From Halorubrum trapanicum (GTDB lineage: Archaea; Halobacteriota; Halobacteria; Halobacteriales; Haloferacaceae): a stretch of DNA of 64,000 nucleotides. A program made the position numbers and the translations under genes. The notes beneath the pieces are model-generated. The model was not told where the DNA came from. It searched no databases and was given only the letters and a program-made list of their open reading frames with translations. This document shows positions 43,127-52,215 of the stretch, piece after piece. The stretch lies in the NCBI RefSeq assembly GCF_002355655.1, contig NZ_AP017569.1:992001-1056000 (forward strand). The letters are read 5' to 3'. Position 1 is the stretch's first letter; each line of letters opens with the position of its first letter.

Positions 43127-44860
43127 ATGAGGCGAACGGTACACACCGACCGGGAGCGGTTCCGCGCGGTCGCGGCCTCAGCGCCGGACGGCGCGCGGGT
43201 CCCGGTCGAACTCCGGGTCGCCGTCGACGACCCCTTCGACGCGTACCGCCGGGCGCGCGACGGCCCCGGCGGCGTCTTCTACGAGACGACCGGCGGCCAG
43301 TCCGGGTGGGGGTACTTCGGCGTCGACCCGGTCGAGCAGCTGACGGTCGCCGGCGAGGCGGTCGTCGCGGGCGGTGCGGGCGATTCCCCCGACGAGCGCG
43401 ACGACCCGCCGGCGACCGGCGACTACCGGCGGCCCTCCCCTTCGCTGGCGGCGCTGGAGGGCGTCCTCGACGGCGAGCGGCTGGCGCGCGGCGACTGCGA
43501 GGTGCCGTACCCGTGCGGCGCGTTCGGCTGGCTCTCCTACGACGTCGCCCGCGAACTGGAGGAGTTCCCGCCGGCGGCGCCCGAGGGGCCCGGCGCGGTC
43601 GACGACCGGGGGCTCCCGCGGCTCCGGGCCGCGCTGTTCGACCGGATCGCGGCGTGGGAGTGTCCGACCGGAGCGGACGGCGCCGAAAGCGGCGAGGAGG
43701 TCATCCTCCACGTGACAGCCTGCCCCCGCGTACCCGAGGGACTCGACGACCCCGACGAGGACCGCGACGCGCTCGACGCGCTGTTCGACGAGGGGCGGAC
43801 GCGGGCCGCGGACCTGATAGACCGGATCGAGACCGGCGACCCGAGCGCCGAGGCCGCGCCCGACCCGACCGCCGAGAGCGCGACCTTCGAGAGCGACGTG
43901 GGGCGCGAGGGGTACGCCGACGCGGTCCGGCGGGTCAAGGGGTACGTCCGCGACGGCGACACGTTCCAGGCGAACGTCTCCCAGCGGCTCACCGCGCCGG
44001 CCGCGGTCCACCCGGTCGAGGCGTACGACGCCCTGCGGACGGTGAACCCCGCGCCGTACTCCGGGCTGATCGAGTTCGGCGGGAGCGGAGAGACCGGGAC
44101 CGGCGAAACCGAAGCCGACCGGCCGAGCGGCGTCGACCTCGTGAGCGCGAGCCCGGAGCTCCTCCTGGAGCGCGAGCCGACCGCCGACCCCGACCGCGGC
44201 GCCCGCCTCGTCACGGAGCCCATCGCGGGGACGCGGCCGCGGGGAGACACGGAGGCGGCCGACGCCGGGCTGGAGGCCGAGCTGACCGGCGACGAGAAGG
44301 AGCGCGCCGAGCACGCGATGTTAGTCGACTTGGAGCGCAACGACCTCGGGAAGGTGTCGCGGTTCGGCACCGTCGACGTCGCGGAGTACCGCCGCGTCGA
44401 CCGGTACAGCGAGGTGATGCACCTCGTGAGCCTGATCGAGGGCGAGGCGCGGCCGGACGTCGGCCTCGCGGACGCGGTCGCCGCCTGCTTCCCCGGCGGA
44501 ACCATCACGGGCGCGCCGAAGCCGCGGACGATGGAGATCATCGACGAGCTGGAGCCGACGCGACGGGGGCCGTACACCGGGTCGATGTTCGCGGCCGGGT
44601 TCGACGGGCGCGCGACGCTGAACATCGTCATTCGGACGCTCGTCCGCCACGCCGCCGAGTACCACCTCCGCGTCGGGGCCGGGATCGTCCACGACTCCGA
44701 CCCGGACGCCGAGTACGAGGAGACGCTCGCGAAGGCGCGCGCGCTCGTGAGCGCGGTCGACGAGGCGCTCGCCGCGGGCGGGATGGCGGTCGAGGCCGGG
44801 GACGAGTCCGCGGCGGAGACGGCCGGCGACGACCCCGCTGAGGAGGCGGTGGAGCGATGA
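43127..44860 (+). CDS. pabB: Aminodeoxychorismate (or anthranilate) synthase component I
   Basis: A 577-residue chorismate-binding enzyme. The catalytic half runs from about residue 260 with [69 protein letters not shown] and [11 protein letters not shown]. The motif has Ala367 (PIAGT) where Escherichia coli PabB has its Lys nucleophile (PIKGT), as in TrpE and in PabB of the ammonia-nucleophile class. The neighbouring PabC points to folate p-aminobenzoate synthesis. The gene overlaps pabA by 4 bp (ATGA). Confidence 0.88.
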   Translation: MRRTVHTDRERFRAVAASAPDGARVPVELRVAVDDPFDAYRRARDGPGGVFYETTGGQSGWGYFGVDPVEQLTVAGEAVVAGGAGDSPDERDDPPATGDYRRPSPSLAALEGVLDGERLARGDCEVPYPCGAFGWLSYDVARELEEFPPAAPEGPGAVDDRGLPRLRAALFDRIAAWECPTGADGAESGEEVILHVTACPRVPEGLDDPDEDRDALDALFDEGRTRAADLIDRIETGDPSAEAAPDPTAESATFESDVGREGYADAVRRVKGYVRDGDTFQANVSQRLTAPAAVHPVEAYDALRTVNPAPYSGLIEFGGSGETGTGETEADRPSGVDLVSASPELLLEREPTADPDRGARLVTEPIAGTRPRGDTEAADAGLEAELTGDEKERAEHAMLVDLERNDLGKVSRFGTVDVAEYRRVDRYSEVMHLVSLIEGEARPDVGLADAVAACFPGGTITGAPKPRTMEIIDELEPTRRGPYTGSMFAAGFDGRATLNIVIRTLVRHAAEYHLRVGAGIVHDSDPDAEYEETLAKARALVSAVDEALAAGGMAVEAGDESAAETAGDDPAEEAVER

Positions 44861-45498
44861 CCGAATCGGCGGCCGAGACGACGAAACGCGGCTGGCGCCC
44901 GGGCGCGGGCGACTCGGACGCGCGGGTCCTCGTCGTCGACAACTACGACTCGTTCGCGTACAACCTCGTCCAGTACGTCGGCGAGGTCGCCGGGGCGGTG
45001 ACGGTGCGGCGCAACGACGCGGTCGACCTCGCGGGGATCCGCGCGCTCGACCCGGACGGCGTCGTCGTCTCGCCCGGACCGGGCACCCCGGCCGACGCCG
45101 GAATCTCGACCGCGGTCTTCGAGCTCGACCGCCCCGTGTTCGGCGTCTGCCTCGGCCATCAGGCGCTGTGCGCGAGCCGCGGGAGTCCCGTCGGCCACGC
45201 GCCGGAGGTCGTCCACGGGAAGCCCTCGACGATCACCCACGACGGCGAGGGGGTGTTCGCGGGGCTCCCCGACCGCCTGCGCGTCGGCCGGTACCACTCG
45301 CTGTGCGTCGAGCGCGAGGACCTCCCGGACGAGCTCGTCGAGACCGCGCGCACCGACGAGGAGCGCGGGGTCGTGATGGGTGTGCGCCACCGCGAGAAGC
45401 CGCACGTCGGCGTCCAGTTCCACCCGGAGAGCATCCTCACGCCGCGCGGGAAGCGACTGGTCCGGAACTTCGTGGAGGTGTGCGAAACGCATGAGTGA
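44857..45498 (+). CDS. pabA: Aminodeoxychorismate/anthranilate synthase glutaminase
   Basis: A 213-residue glutamine amidotransferase that feeds ammonia to PabB. A 21-residue N-terminal extension precedes [28 protein letters not shown], Cys98 in [11 protein letters not shown], and the His/Glu of [12 protein letters not shown] complete the class I triad. It overlaps pabB at the start and pabC at the end (8 bp), so the three genes form one translationally coupled operon. Confidence 0.92.
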   Translation: MTESAAETTKRGWRPGAGDSDARVLVVDNYDSFAYNLVQYVGEVAGAVTVRRNDAVDLAGIRALDPDGVVVSPGPGTPADAGISTAVFELDRPVFGVCLGHQALCASRGSPVGHAPEVVHGKPSTITHDGEGVFAGLPDRLRVGRYHSLCVEREDLPDELVETARTDEERGVVMGVRHREKPHVGVQFHPESILTPRGKRLVRNFVEVCETHE

Positions 45499-46399
45499 CG
45501 ACCCGCTGCGGTACCACGTCGACGGCGAACTCGTCCCCGCCCCGGAGGCGACCGTCTCGGTGGAGGACCGCGGGTTCGCCTACGGCGACGCCGCCTTCGA
45601 GACGATGCGCGCGTACGGCGGGGACCTCTTCCGGTGGGACGCGCACGCCGACCGGCTCCGGGACACCTGCGAGACGCTGGCGCTCGACCACGGGATCGGC
45701 GACGCGGAGCTGAAACGGCGGGTCGACGAGACGCTCGCCGCGAACGACCTCGCGGACGCGTACGTCAAGCTCTCGATCACCCGGGGCGTTCAGCCCGGCA
45801 CGCTCGACCCGAAACCCGAGGTCGACCCGACCGTGGTCGCCATCGCGAAGCCGCTCCCGCGCGGCGGCGTCGGGAGCGACCCGGTCCACGACGGCCCGGC
45901 CGCGCTCCAGACGACGAAGACGCGCAAGCCCGCGGACCGCGCGGTCCCGGCCGCGGCGAAGACGCACAACTACCTCAACGGAATCCTCGCCCGGCTGGAG
46001 CTCCGGGTGACCGGCGCCGACGAGGCGCTCATGCTCGACCCGGACGGCCACGTCGCGGAGGGCGCCACCTCGAACCTCTTTTTCGTCGACGGGACGGCCC
46101 TCAAGACCCCGTCGCTCGACGGCCCGATACTCCCCGGAGTCACCAGAGCGACGGTGATCGAGATCGCGGAGTCGGAGGGGATCCCGGTCGAGGAGGGGAC
46201 CTACGCGCCGGACGCCGTGCGCGAGGCCGACGAGGTCTTCCTCACGAACTCGACGTGGGAGGTCCGGCCCGTGGCGACCGTCGACGGCATCGCGGTCGAC
46301 GGCGACGGGGAGGGGACCGCCGGCCCGCTCACGACGCTCATCTCGCGCCTCTACGACCGGCGGATCGAGGAGCGACACTACGACGGCGAGCGGCTGTGA
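45491..46399 (+). CDS. pabC: Aminodeoxychorismate lyase / class IV aminotransferase
   Basis: A 302-residue fold-type IV PLP enzyme. YHVDGELVPAPEATVSVEDRGFAYGDAAFETMRAY, Lys157 in AKTHNYLNG as the PLP lysine, and EGATSNLFFVDG with the cofactor-phosphate loop are diagnostic. The operon with pabB and pabA favours aminodeoxychorismate lyase, releasing pyruvate to give p-aminobenzoate. By sequence alone a branched-chain or D-amino acid aminotransferase cannot be excluded. Its ATG lies within the end of pabA. Confidence 0.85.
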   Translation: MSDDPLRYHVDGELVPAPEATVSVEDRGFAYGDAAFETMRAYGGDLFRWDAHADRLRDTCETLALDHGIGDAELKRRVDETLAANDLADAYVKLSITRGVQPGTLDPKPEVDPTVVAIAKPLPRGGVGSDPVHDGPAALQTTKTRKPADRAVPAAAKTHNYLNGILARLELRVTGADEALMLDPDGHVAEGATSNLFFVDGTALKTPSLDGPILPGVTRATVIEIAESEGIPVEEGTYAPDAVREADEVFLTNSTWEVRPVATVDGIAVDGDGEGTAGPLTTLISRLYDRRIEERHYDGERL

Positions 46400-46459
46400 C
46401 GGTCGGCGACCGCAGCTGACCGGGGTCGCCCTGCCCGATCGTCGTCGATCGCGACACCG

Positions 46460-46832
46460 TATTTAAAAATGGTGTGCGGTGCGGTGGCGCGTGCCTGCGA
46501 GCGCCCGAAGGGCGCGAGACAGCACGCGCGAGGGAGTCGCGACCGGAGCGAAGCGGAGGGAGCGACGAGGCTGGGGAGGTGTGAGGTGCTGTGCGGTCGC
46601 GGTCGGGCGGGACTCAGAGGGGCAGTCGCGAGGGCGAAGCACGGCGTAGCAAGCACCGCAGCGAATGAGCGAGCAACGCGAGCGACTGAGCGAGGCGCGC
46701 AGCAAGCCGCGCGAGCCCTCGCGGCTGGGGCTTTGGCGGTGTTCTTTGCCGATCCGCCAGCAACTACCTATAAGAGAGCGACTGGGGCTTTGGCGATAAT
46801 CACCGTTGATCTTCAGTCAGCTATTTATAAGC
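46460..46832 (+). repeat. Structured repeat copy F (candidate RNA) with one extra 57-bp satellite
   Basis: This copy lies between pabC and the Rieske gene. ATTTAAAA (46461-46468) precedes it. Stem I keeps GCGCGTGC/GCACGCGC with tandem GA around GCGCCC-GAA-GGGCGC, a sequence change from the GCGGCC seen elsewhere. Stem II is shortened to GTCGC/GCGAC. Stem III is shorter, about 13 bp (46623-46635 with 46715-46727), with one U.G. CTGGGGCTTT recurs at 46725 and 46782, 57 nt apart, and TTTATAAG (46824-46831) ends the element. Confidence 0.83.
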
Positions 46833-46914
46833 GAGCGGGCGCCGCGCGGACGCTCTCCGACGAGGTGCCGAGCCCGACCACAGCGTTCAAATCGAGCCCA
46901 CGCCACCGACTCGT

Positions 46915-47385
46915 ATGGACGAGGCTCGCCGGATGGCCGGCGTCGAGGAGGTTCCCGAGGAGAGCACGCTGCTCGCGACGCTACGCCCGGTCGGACCCGA
47001 GTCGGTCGACGAGGGGGAGGGCGACCTCGGCGAGGGCGAGGACGGGGGCCCCGAGGTCGAGGCGATCCTCACCCGCGCCGCCGGCGAGGTGCGCGCGTTC
47101 CGGAACTACTGCCAACACTGGACGGACGTGCGCCTCGACAAGGACGACGGCGCGTTCGTGCGGGAGGGCGAGGTGTTCTGTCAGACGCACGGCGCGACGT
47201 TCGAGGCCGACGGCGGCTACTGCAACTTCGGCCCCTGCGAGGGCGCCGTCCTCGAATCGGTCGACGTCGCGGTCGCGGACGACGCGGTGTACCTCGACGA
47301 CGACGCCTACGAGTTCGTCCGGCTCGGCCCCTCCGACGGAAAGGGCGACGGCAGCGGGTCGCGGATCGATTTCACCGGGAACTGA
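46915..47385 (+). CDS. Rieske-type [2Fe-2S] ferredoxin-like protein
   Basis: A 156-residue soluble protein with a Rieske cluster site: Cys66-x-His68 (NYCQHW) and Cys89-x2-His92 (FCQTHG), 20 residues apart, followed by DGGYCNFGPCEGAVLE. There is no signal or membrane anchor, so it resembles the ferredoxin component of dioxygenases or a small regulatory electron carrier rather than a bc1 subunit. No oxygenase partner is adjacent. The acidic loop at residues 33-45 is halophile-specific. The start ATG lies 27 nt after a TTCAAAT box. Confidence 0.87.
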   Translation: MDEARRMAGVEEVPEESTLLATLRPVGPESVDEGEGDLGEGEDGGPEVEAILTRAAGEVRAFRNYCQHWTDVRLDKDDGAFVREGEVFCQTHGATFEADGGYCNFGPCEGAVLESVDVAVADDAVYLDDDAYEFVRLGPSDGKGDGSGSRIDFTGN

Positions 47386-47422
47386 GCGCCGCGAGCGCGA
47401 GTGCCCGCGCGAGCGCATCCGG

Positions 47423-47869
47423 TCAGAAGCGCGTGCGACCGCCGCCCCCGCTCGCGTCGTCGCGGCCGAGCGCCTTCTTTAAGAAGTTCATCCAGCGCTT
47501 CCGGTCGGCGGCCTCCTGCCGTTTCGCCTCCGTCTCCGGGTCGGGCGCGTCGAGCCCCTCTAACGCCTCCAGCGCGCGGTCGATGCCGATGATCGACGCC
47601 GCCAGCCGCTCGCCCTCCTCGTAGCTCACCTCGTTCTCCTCGATGCGTTCGAGCCGGTCGATCCGCTCGCGCCGCAGGTTCCGCTTCGCGCGCTCGACGC
47701 GGTCGCGCTCGCCGGGCGGAACGGTGTCGCGGCGCTTGATCTCGAAGACGAACGACCGCAGGTCGATCGCCTCGCCCTGGATCTCGATCGACTCGGGGAT
47801 GTCGACGCCGATCGTCGAGGACTCCCGCTCGACCCGTTCCAAGAGCTGTTTTCGCTCGAACTCCTTCAC
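47423..47869 (-). CDS. DUF5788 family protein
   Basis: A 148-residue charged, mostly helical protein starting KEFERKQLLERVERESSTIGVDIPESIEIQGEAIDLRSFVFEIKRRDTV. This matches the haloarchaeal DUF5788 family. GTG start at 47869. C-terminal helix NFLKKALG and a Gly-rich tail follow. Its function is unknown. It is convergent with the Rieske gene and divergent from the YkgJ-type gene 119 bp away. Confidence 0.8.
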   Translation of the reverse strand: MKEFERKQLLERVERESSTIGVDIPESIEIQGEAIDLRSFVFEIKRRDTVPPGERDRVERAKRNLRRERIDRLERIEENEVSYEEGERLAASIIGIDRALEALEGLDAPDPETEAKRQEAADRKRWMNFLKKALGRDDASGGGGRTRF

Positions 47870-47988
47870 GCCGAGCCGGTAGGGGACGGGCGCACTTCGC
47901 TCCTTCGCCCCCCGGTCGTCGCCGGCCGAACGAAGCGGGCGTCACTCGAAGAGACGACGTTAACCGCGTCGCGCCGCAACCGGGTCGC

Positions 47989-48792
47989 ATGGAGTCGCTC
48001 GAAGCCGAACTCGCCGCGGCCCGCGACCTCGACGTCGCGGAGCTGGCGAACGCCATCGAGTCCATCGGCTTCGAGTGCACGCGCTGTGGCGGCTGCTGTA
48101 CCGGCTACGCGCCCGACGAACCGGGCGGCGCGCCGGAGGGAGCGGGGAAAGATGAGGACGCGGCCGAGGACGACGGAGCGGGAGGCGCCGAGAGCGAGTC
48201 CGGCTGCCACGACGGCGACGACGCCGACCGCGAGCCCCACACCGCGACCGTCTTCCCGGACGAGGTCCGCCGCGTCGCCGACGCCGCCGAGGAGGAGTTC
48301 GGCGAGGCGTACGACTGGCGCGACGTGGCCCGGCCGATGCCGTTCGGCCTCGACGCGGACGGAGAGGGAGGACCGTCCGGCGAGACGTTCGAGTGGGCGC
48401 TCGCGACCGACGGCTGCGGCGACTGCACCTTCTACGAGGAGTCGGACGGCCAGGGTGCCTGTACGGTCCACGACGCGCGCCCGCTGATCTGCCGGACCTA
48501 CCCGTTCAGCGTCGCCTTAGAGGGGACGAGCCAGCCGATGGGCGAGGCGGTCGACGAGGCGGGCGTCGTCCGCGCCCACGAGTGCGAGGGGCTCGGCCGC
48601 GACATCTCCCGCGACGACGCCGAGGAGTTGGCCGGCGCGCTGAAGGAGCGCGCGGTGCGCGAGCTGGAGGAGGCGATCGGCGTCCGCGACGGCTACGACC
48701 CCGGCGCGCGAGAGCGGGCCGCCGGCGACGTCGTCGTCTTCGACTCCGAGGGCCCGAAGGAGGCCGACGGGACCCCCGTCCGCGAAGGGTAG
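47989..48792 (+). CDS. YkgJ-type cysteine cluster protein
   Basis: A 267-residue protein of the CxxCxxCC (YkgJ/DUF UPF0153) zinc or iron cluster family. CTRCGGCCTGY near residue 30, CGDCTFYEE, CTVHDARPLICRTYPFS and a final HECEG provide eight cysteines in the family order. An acidic insert of roughly 35 residues (PGGAPEGAGKDEDAAEDDGAGG) separates the first cluster from the rest. The family may be an oxidoreductase or flagellin-modifier-like group, with no tested role in haloarchaea. Confidence 0.88.
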   Translation: MESLEAELAAARDLDVAELANAIESIGFECTRCGGCCTGYAPDEPGGAPEGAGKDEDAAEDDGAGGAESESGCHDGDDADREPHTATVFPDEVRRVADAAEEEFGEAYDWRDVARPMPFGLDADGEGGPSGETFEWALATDGCGDCTFYEESDGQGACTVHDARPLICRTYPFSVALEGTSQPMGEAVDEAGVVRAHECEGLGRDISRDDAEELAGALKERAVRELEEAIGVRDGYDPGARERAAGDVVVFDSEGPKEADGTPVREG

Positions 48793-48816
48793 CGACCGCC
48801 CGGATCCGCGTCGCTC

Positions 48817-49722
48817 TCAGACGACGTCCAGCGCCGCGTCCACGTCGGCGCGAATGTCCTCGCGGGCGGCCTCGTCCGGGAGCGTGAGCGGCGGGCGCAC
48901 GGCCGGATCCGGGACGAAGCCGCGGTGGGCGGCCGCGACCTTCGTCGCGGGCGCGAAGCCGTGGTCGCCGCAGCGGGCGAACAGCGGCCTGACCGCGCGG
49001 CGGTGGAGGGTCAGCGCGCGCTCGTCGTCGCCGTCGCGGATCGCCTCGCCGAGCGCGACGAAGACCTCCGGGATCACCTGTGAGAGCGCGTGGATCCCGC
49101 CGTCGACGCCGAGGCTCGCGCTCGGGTACAACAGCGCGTCGACGCCCTGGAAGACCGTGAACTCGTCCGGGGTCCGGTCGACGGCGGTGTCGACCGCCGA
49201 GACGTCGCCGCTGGTGTCCTTCAGCCCGACGATCGAGTCGCGCTCGGCGACGGCCGCGAGCACGTCGGGGTCGATCGGCTCGCCGACCGTCGAGGGGATG
49301 TCGTAGAGGTAGATCGGGAGCGGCGCGTCGTCGGCGACCGCGTCGAGGAAGTCACGCTGTCCCGCCGGCGCCGTCGAGTTGTGGTAGTACGGGAGGGTGA
49401 CCAGCGCCGCGTCCGCGCCGGCCGCGTCGACGGCGTCGAGGCGCTCGCGGACCCCCGCGACCGAGGTGTCCGCCGCGCCGGCGATCACCGGCACGCGCCC
49501 GTCGGCCGCGTCGACGACCGTCTCGACCACGGTCCACCGCTCCTCGTCGGTGAGGCTGGCGAACTCGCCCGTGGTCCCGCAGGGGACGATCCCGTCGAGC
49601 CCGGCCTCGACGAGCGCGTCGACGTGGTCCGCGAGCGCGTCGGTGTCGACGTCGCCGCCGGCGTCGAACGGGGTGACGATCGGTGGTGAAACGGCGCCGT
49701 GTCGGAACTCCGGTGCTGTCAT
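48817..49722 (-). CDS. DapA/KDG-aldolase family lyase
   Basis: A 301-residue class I aldolase of the N-acetylneuraminate lyase superfamily. GTTGEF (Thr50, Thr51) binds the keto-acid. Tyr140 in LYDIPS and Schiff-base Lys168 in GLKDTSG are the catalytic pair. YDIPS rather than the YNVP typical of dihydrodipicolinate synthase, together with haloarchaeal sugar metabolism, makes a 2-keto-3-deoxy sugar aldolase equally possible. The ATG at 49722 starts MTAPEFRHGAVSPPIVTPF; a longer upstream frame is rejected. Confidence 0.85.
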   Translation of the reverse strand: MTAPEFRHGAVSPPIVTPFDAGGDVDTDALADHVDALVEAGLDGIVPCGTTGEFASLTDEERWTVVETVVDAADGRVPVIAGAADTSVAGVRERLDAVDAAGADAALVTLPYYHNSTAPAGQRDFLDAVADDAPLPIYLYDIPSTVGEPIDPDVLAAVAERDSIVGLKDTSGDVSAVDTAVDRTPDEFTVFQGVDALLYPSASLGVDGGIHALSQVIPEVFVALGEAIRDGDDERALTLHRRAVRPLFARCGDHGFAPATKVAAAHRGFVPDPAVRPPLTLPDEAAREDIRADVDAALDVV

Positions 49723-49807
49723 GGGGCCTGATTCGGCCGGGCGTGACAAAGACCTTCGTCCCGTGACGAGGAGTTCCGGGGGTAGTGGGGATCCGGAGGC
49801 GGCGGGG

Positions 49808-49880
49808 CTCCGAAGGCGACGGCGCTCCGAAGGCGACGGCGCTCCGAAGGCGACGGCGCTCCGAAGGCGACGGCGCTCCG
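49808..49880. repeat. 17-bp tandem repeat
   Basis: CTCCGAAGGCGACGGCG is repeated four times exactly or almost exactly (period 17: 49808, 49825, 49842, 49859), with a partial fifth at 49876. It occupies the 249-bp gap between the divergent DapA-like and TRAM genes. The first unit differs at one base. Confidence 0.85.
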
Positions 49881-49971
49881 GGAACCGGCCGAGACTCGGA
49901 TCGGCGCGACGCCTGACTGTGTCGGCGGTACAACTATACTGGCTCGCGATCAGTCTCCGGTGGAGTCTACT

Positions 49972-50382
49972 ATGGAAATCTCCGAGAAGCTCCTCTGTCT
50001 GTTCAGCGCGGAAGTTCGCGAGACCGACGACGGCGAGTACGTCGTCGACGTGCCCGACCGAGAGATCGACGCCGGATCGCTGGAACCGGGCGAGACGTAC
50101 CGCGTCGCGCTCGTCGCCCGCGACGGGACCGCGGCGTCGGCGGACGGCGCCGACGCCTCCCCCTCGCGGAACGACGACGGACCGCAGCCCCCGGTCGAGC
50201 CGGGTGAGATGCGCTACGTCGAGATCGAGGACCTCGGCAAGCAGGGCGACGGGATCGCCCGCGTCGAGCGCGGGTACGTGATCATCGTCCCCGACACCGA
50301 GGTCGGCGAGCGCGTGAAGATCGAAGTGACCGAAGTGAAGTCCAACTTCGCCGTCGGCGAAGTCGTCGAAGAGGCGGGCTGA
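49972..50382 (+). CDS. TRAM-domain protein
   Basis: A 136-residue protein whose C-terminal 60 residues form a TRAM domain (MRYVEIEDLGKQGDGIARVERGYVIIVPDTEVGERVKIEVTEVKSNFAVGEVVE), a beta-barrel that binds RNA. The N-terminal EISEKLLCLFSAEV segment is conserved in haloarchaeal TRAM proteins. Archaeal TRAM proteins have been linked to RNA chaperone activity, similar to bacterial cold-shock proteins; that role here is inferred. ACTATACT at about 49933 is a possible TATA box. An upstream in-frame GTG (49960) is less likely. Confidence 0.88.
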   Translation: MEISEKLLCLFSAEVRETDDGEYVVDVPDREIDAGSLEPGETYRVALVARDGTAASADGADASPSRNDDGPQPPVEPGEMRYVEIEDLGKQGDGIARVERGYVIIVPDTEVGERVKIEVTEVKSNFAVGEVVEEAG

Positions 50383-50439
50383 GCGGCTACGATCGTTCTT
50401 TCAGCGGCGGGACAGGACGTGTCGAACCCGTCGCGCCGC

Positions 50440-51159
50440 TCACTCCTCGCCCGTCACCCGGGCGTCCCAGTACGACACCGAGGCGACGTAGTCGCCGGGA
50501 ATCGTGTCGCCGACGAGTTCGTCGAGCGTCCGGAACGGCTTCGCGACGGCGCCCGGGAGCTCGCGGTAGAAGCCGTACGGCAACACGAAGTCGTGCTCCT
50601 CGTTCGCGAGCGTGAGCCCCGCCTCGCCGAGCATGGCGGCGACCTGCCGCTCCGAGTAGAGCCGCGAGCCCATCGGGAGCAGCCAGGTGTACAGCGTCCG
50701 CAGGCTGCGGCCGTTGAACGTGTCGAAGAACACCTGATCGCGGCTGACCCGGCGGAGCTCCTTCGCGAACGGGACCGGGTCCTCCATCAGGTGGAAGAAG
50801 CGCATCGCGACGACCGTGTCGAAGTGGTCGTCGGGGAACGGGAGCCGCGAGGCGTCCCCGCGGAGGAACTCGACCGCGTCGGCGTGCCCGGCGGCGGCGA
50901 CCTTCTCGCGGGCCTGTTCGAGCATCTCGCGGGAGACGTCGAGCCCGACGACATCCGCGCCCTGGTCGGCGAGCATCGTCGTGAACCGACCGGTGCCGCA
51001 GGCGACCTCCAGCACGCGGTGGCCCGGGTCGATCGGGCCGAGCGCGGCGAGGACGGCCTCCTTCTCGCGGCGGTCGATGAGCTGTCCGCCGCCGGAGAAG
51101 CGGACATCGTCGTACTCCTCGGCGACCTCGTCGGCCTGGTACCAGTCCTGTCCCTTCAC
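50440..51159 (-). CDS. SAM-dependent methyltransferase (class I)
   Basis: A 239-residue methyltransferase. Motif I is VLEVACGTGRFTTML, with GLDVSREMLEQAREK (acidic loop), FLRGDASRLPFPDDHFDTVVAMRFFHLM (motifs II and III) and a C-terminal substrate lobe. This is the UbiE/Methyltransf_11 type. The substrate is unknown. The start is GTG at 51159. It is followed, before the next minus-strand gene, by a short stretch with a direct repeat of GGGCGGCCGGGAACGGCCC (about 51229-51280). Confidence 0.88.
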   Translation of the reverse strand: MKGQDWYQADEVAEEYDDVRFSGGGQLIDRREKEAVLAALGPIDPGHRVLEVACGTGRFTTMLADQGADVVGLDVSREMLEQAREKVAAAGHADAVEFLRGDASRLPFPDDHFDTVVAMRFFHLMEDPVPFAKELRRVSRDQVFFDTFNGRSLRTLYTWLLPMGSRLYSERQVAAMLGEAGLTLANEEHDFVLPYGFYRELPGAVAKPFRTLDELVGDTIPGDYVASVSYWDARVTGEE

Positions 51160-51292
51160 GTTGTCCGTGATGGAGGCCGGACCGACAAAACCGTACTGGA
51201 TGCGGTCCGGCGACGGCTCCGGTGCGGGCGGCCGGGAACGGCCCGGCGGCGGTCCCGATTCGGGCGGCCGGGAACGGCCCGGCGGTCCGCGG

Positions 51293-51685
51293 TTACCCGC
51301 TCGTGGCGACGTTCTCGGCCGGAATTTTGACGATCACGCGCGCGCCCTCCTCCTCGTCGTGGTGCGGGTACTCGTCGACGCCGAAGTACCGGCGGGCGAG
51401 CTCGTCGATGTGCTCGCGCGCGCCCTCCTCGGTCAGCTCCGCCTCGCCGCGGACGGAGACGTACCGGTACGGGTCGTCGGGGTCGAGCACGCTGACGCCG
51501 ACCTTCGGGTTGTGTCGGACGTTCCGCTCCTTGCGTCGCCCGCGGGCGGTGTTCACGAGGACGTACTCGCGGTCCTCGTGGTCGACCCACACCGGGGTGA
51601 CGTGGGGGAGCCCGTCAGGTCCGACGGTCGCGAAGTGCGCGTACGACTCGGCTTCGAGGATGTCGACGTGGGACTCGGGTATCAC
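51293..51685 (-). CDS. Pyridoxamine 5'-phosphate oxidase-family (flavin-binding) protein
   Basis: A 130-residue split beta-barrel protein: ESYAHFATVGPDGLPHVTPVWVDHEDREYVLVNTARGRRKERNVRHNPKVGVSVLDPDDPYRYVSVRGEAEL. This is the PPOX-class F420- or FMN-dependent enzyme pattern, where the GRRKERN and YVSVRG segments contact the flavin phosphate. It is likely F420-dependent in an archaeon, though unproven. The GTG start at 51685 sits beside a palindrome-rich divergent region. Confidence 0.87.
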   Translation of the reverse strand: MIPESHVDILEAESYAHFATVGPDGLPHVTPVWVDHEDREYVLVNTARGRRKERNVRHNPKVGVSVLDPDDPYRYVSVRGEAELTEEGAREHIDELARRYFGVDEYPHHDEEEGARVIVKIPAENVATSG

Positions 51686-51720
51686 GCGACGTGATAGGGC
51701 CCCGCGTCGGAAAACCTACC

Positions 51721-51777
51721 TCATAGATCGTCTATGATTGGCGGACGAAAAGTGATATTAACACATTATATTATCAC
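51721..51777. promoter_or_regulatory. AT-rich divergent region with two inverted repeats
   Basis: TCATAGA-TCG-TCTATGA (51721-51737) is a perfect 7-bp inverted repeat. GTGATA...TATCAC (51752-51777) is a second one, 14 nt apart. Both lie between the flavin-binding gene (minus) and the winged-helix gene (plus). The AT content is striking against the GC-rich background. A TATA-like CTATATG follows at 51790. These are candidate operators, possibly of the adjacent regulator. Confidence 0.6.
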
Positions 51778-51836
51778 AGGCAGATTCCCCTATATGTAGC
51801 CAACCTTTACCACTACCCACGAGATTCGTGTGAGAC

Positions 51837-52109
51837 ATGAGTACCAGTCCCGCGGAGACCGCTGACCAAGACCGCCTGTCGGAGTCCGAGTACCGCGACC
51901 GCCTGCGCGAGCTGCCCCCGAGCGCCAAGCTCGTCGCGAAGGTACTGGAGGGGGACGCCCCCCTCTCGCAGGGCGGCCTCGCCGAGGAGTCGCTGCTGCC
52001 CGACCGCACCGTCCGCTACGCGCTCAACCGCCTCGAGGAGGAGGGCCTCGTCGACTCGCGGTACAGCTTCAAGGACGCGCGCAAGCAGGTCTACTACCTG
52101 ACGACCTGA
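51837..52109 (+). CDS. Winged-helix transcriptional regulator
   Basis: A 90-residue MarR-like winged-helix protein: LPPSAKLVAKVLEGDAPLSQGGLAEESLLPDRTVRYALNRLEEEGLVDSRYSFKDARKQVYYLTT. The helix-turn-helix is around residues 40-62 and the wing at residues 72-88. It has no effector domain. It probably acts locally, as palindromes lie directly upstream. CACGA-GAT-TCGTG (51818-51830), just before the ATG, is another small inverted repeat. Its target genes are unknown. Confidence 0.88.
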   Translation: MSTSPAETADQDRLSESEYRDRLRELPPSAKLVAKVLEGDAPLSQGGLAEESLLPDRTVRYALNRLEEEGLVDSRYSFKDARKQVYYLTT

Positions 52110-52215
52110 ACGGTTCGCGCGCCGCGACCGCTGACCGCAGCCGACTCGGAGCCGACCCGAGCCGGCCGAACGCACACGCAGTCCTTTTTACCTCCTCGTC
52201 CCGATAGCGGCTCGT

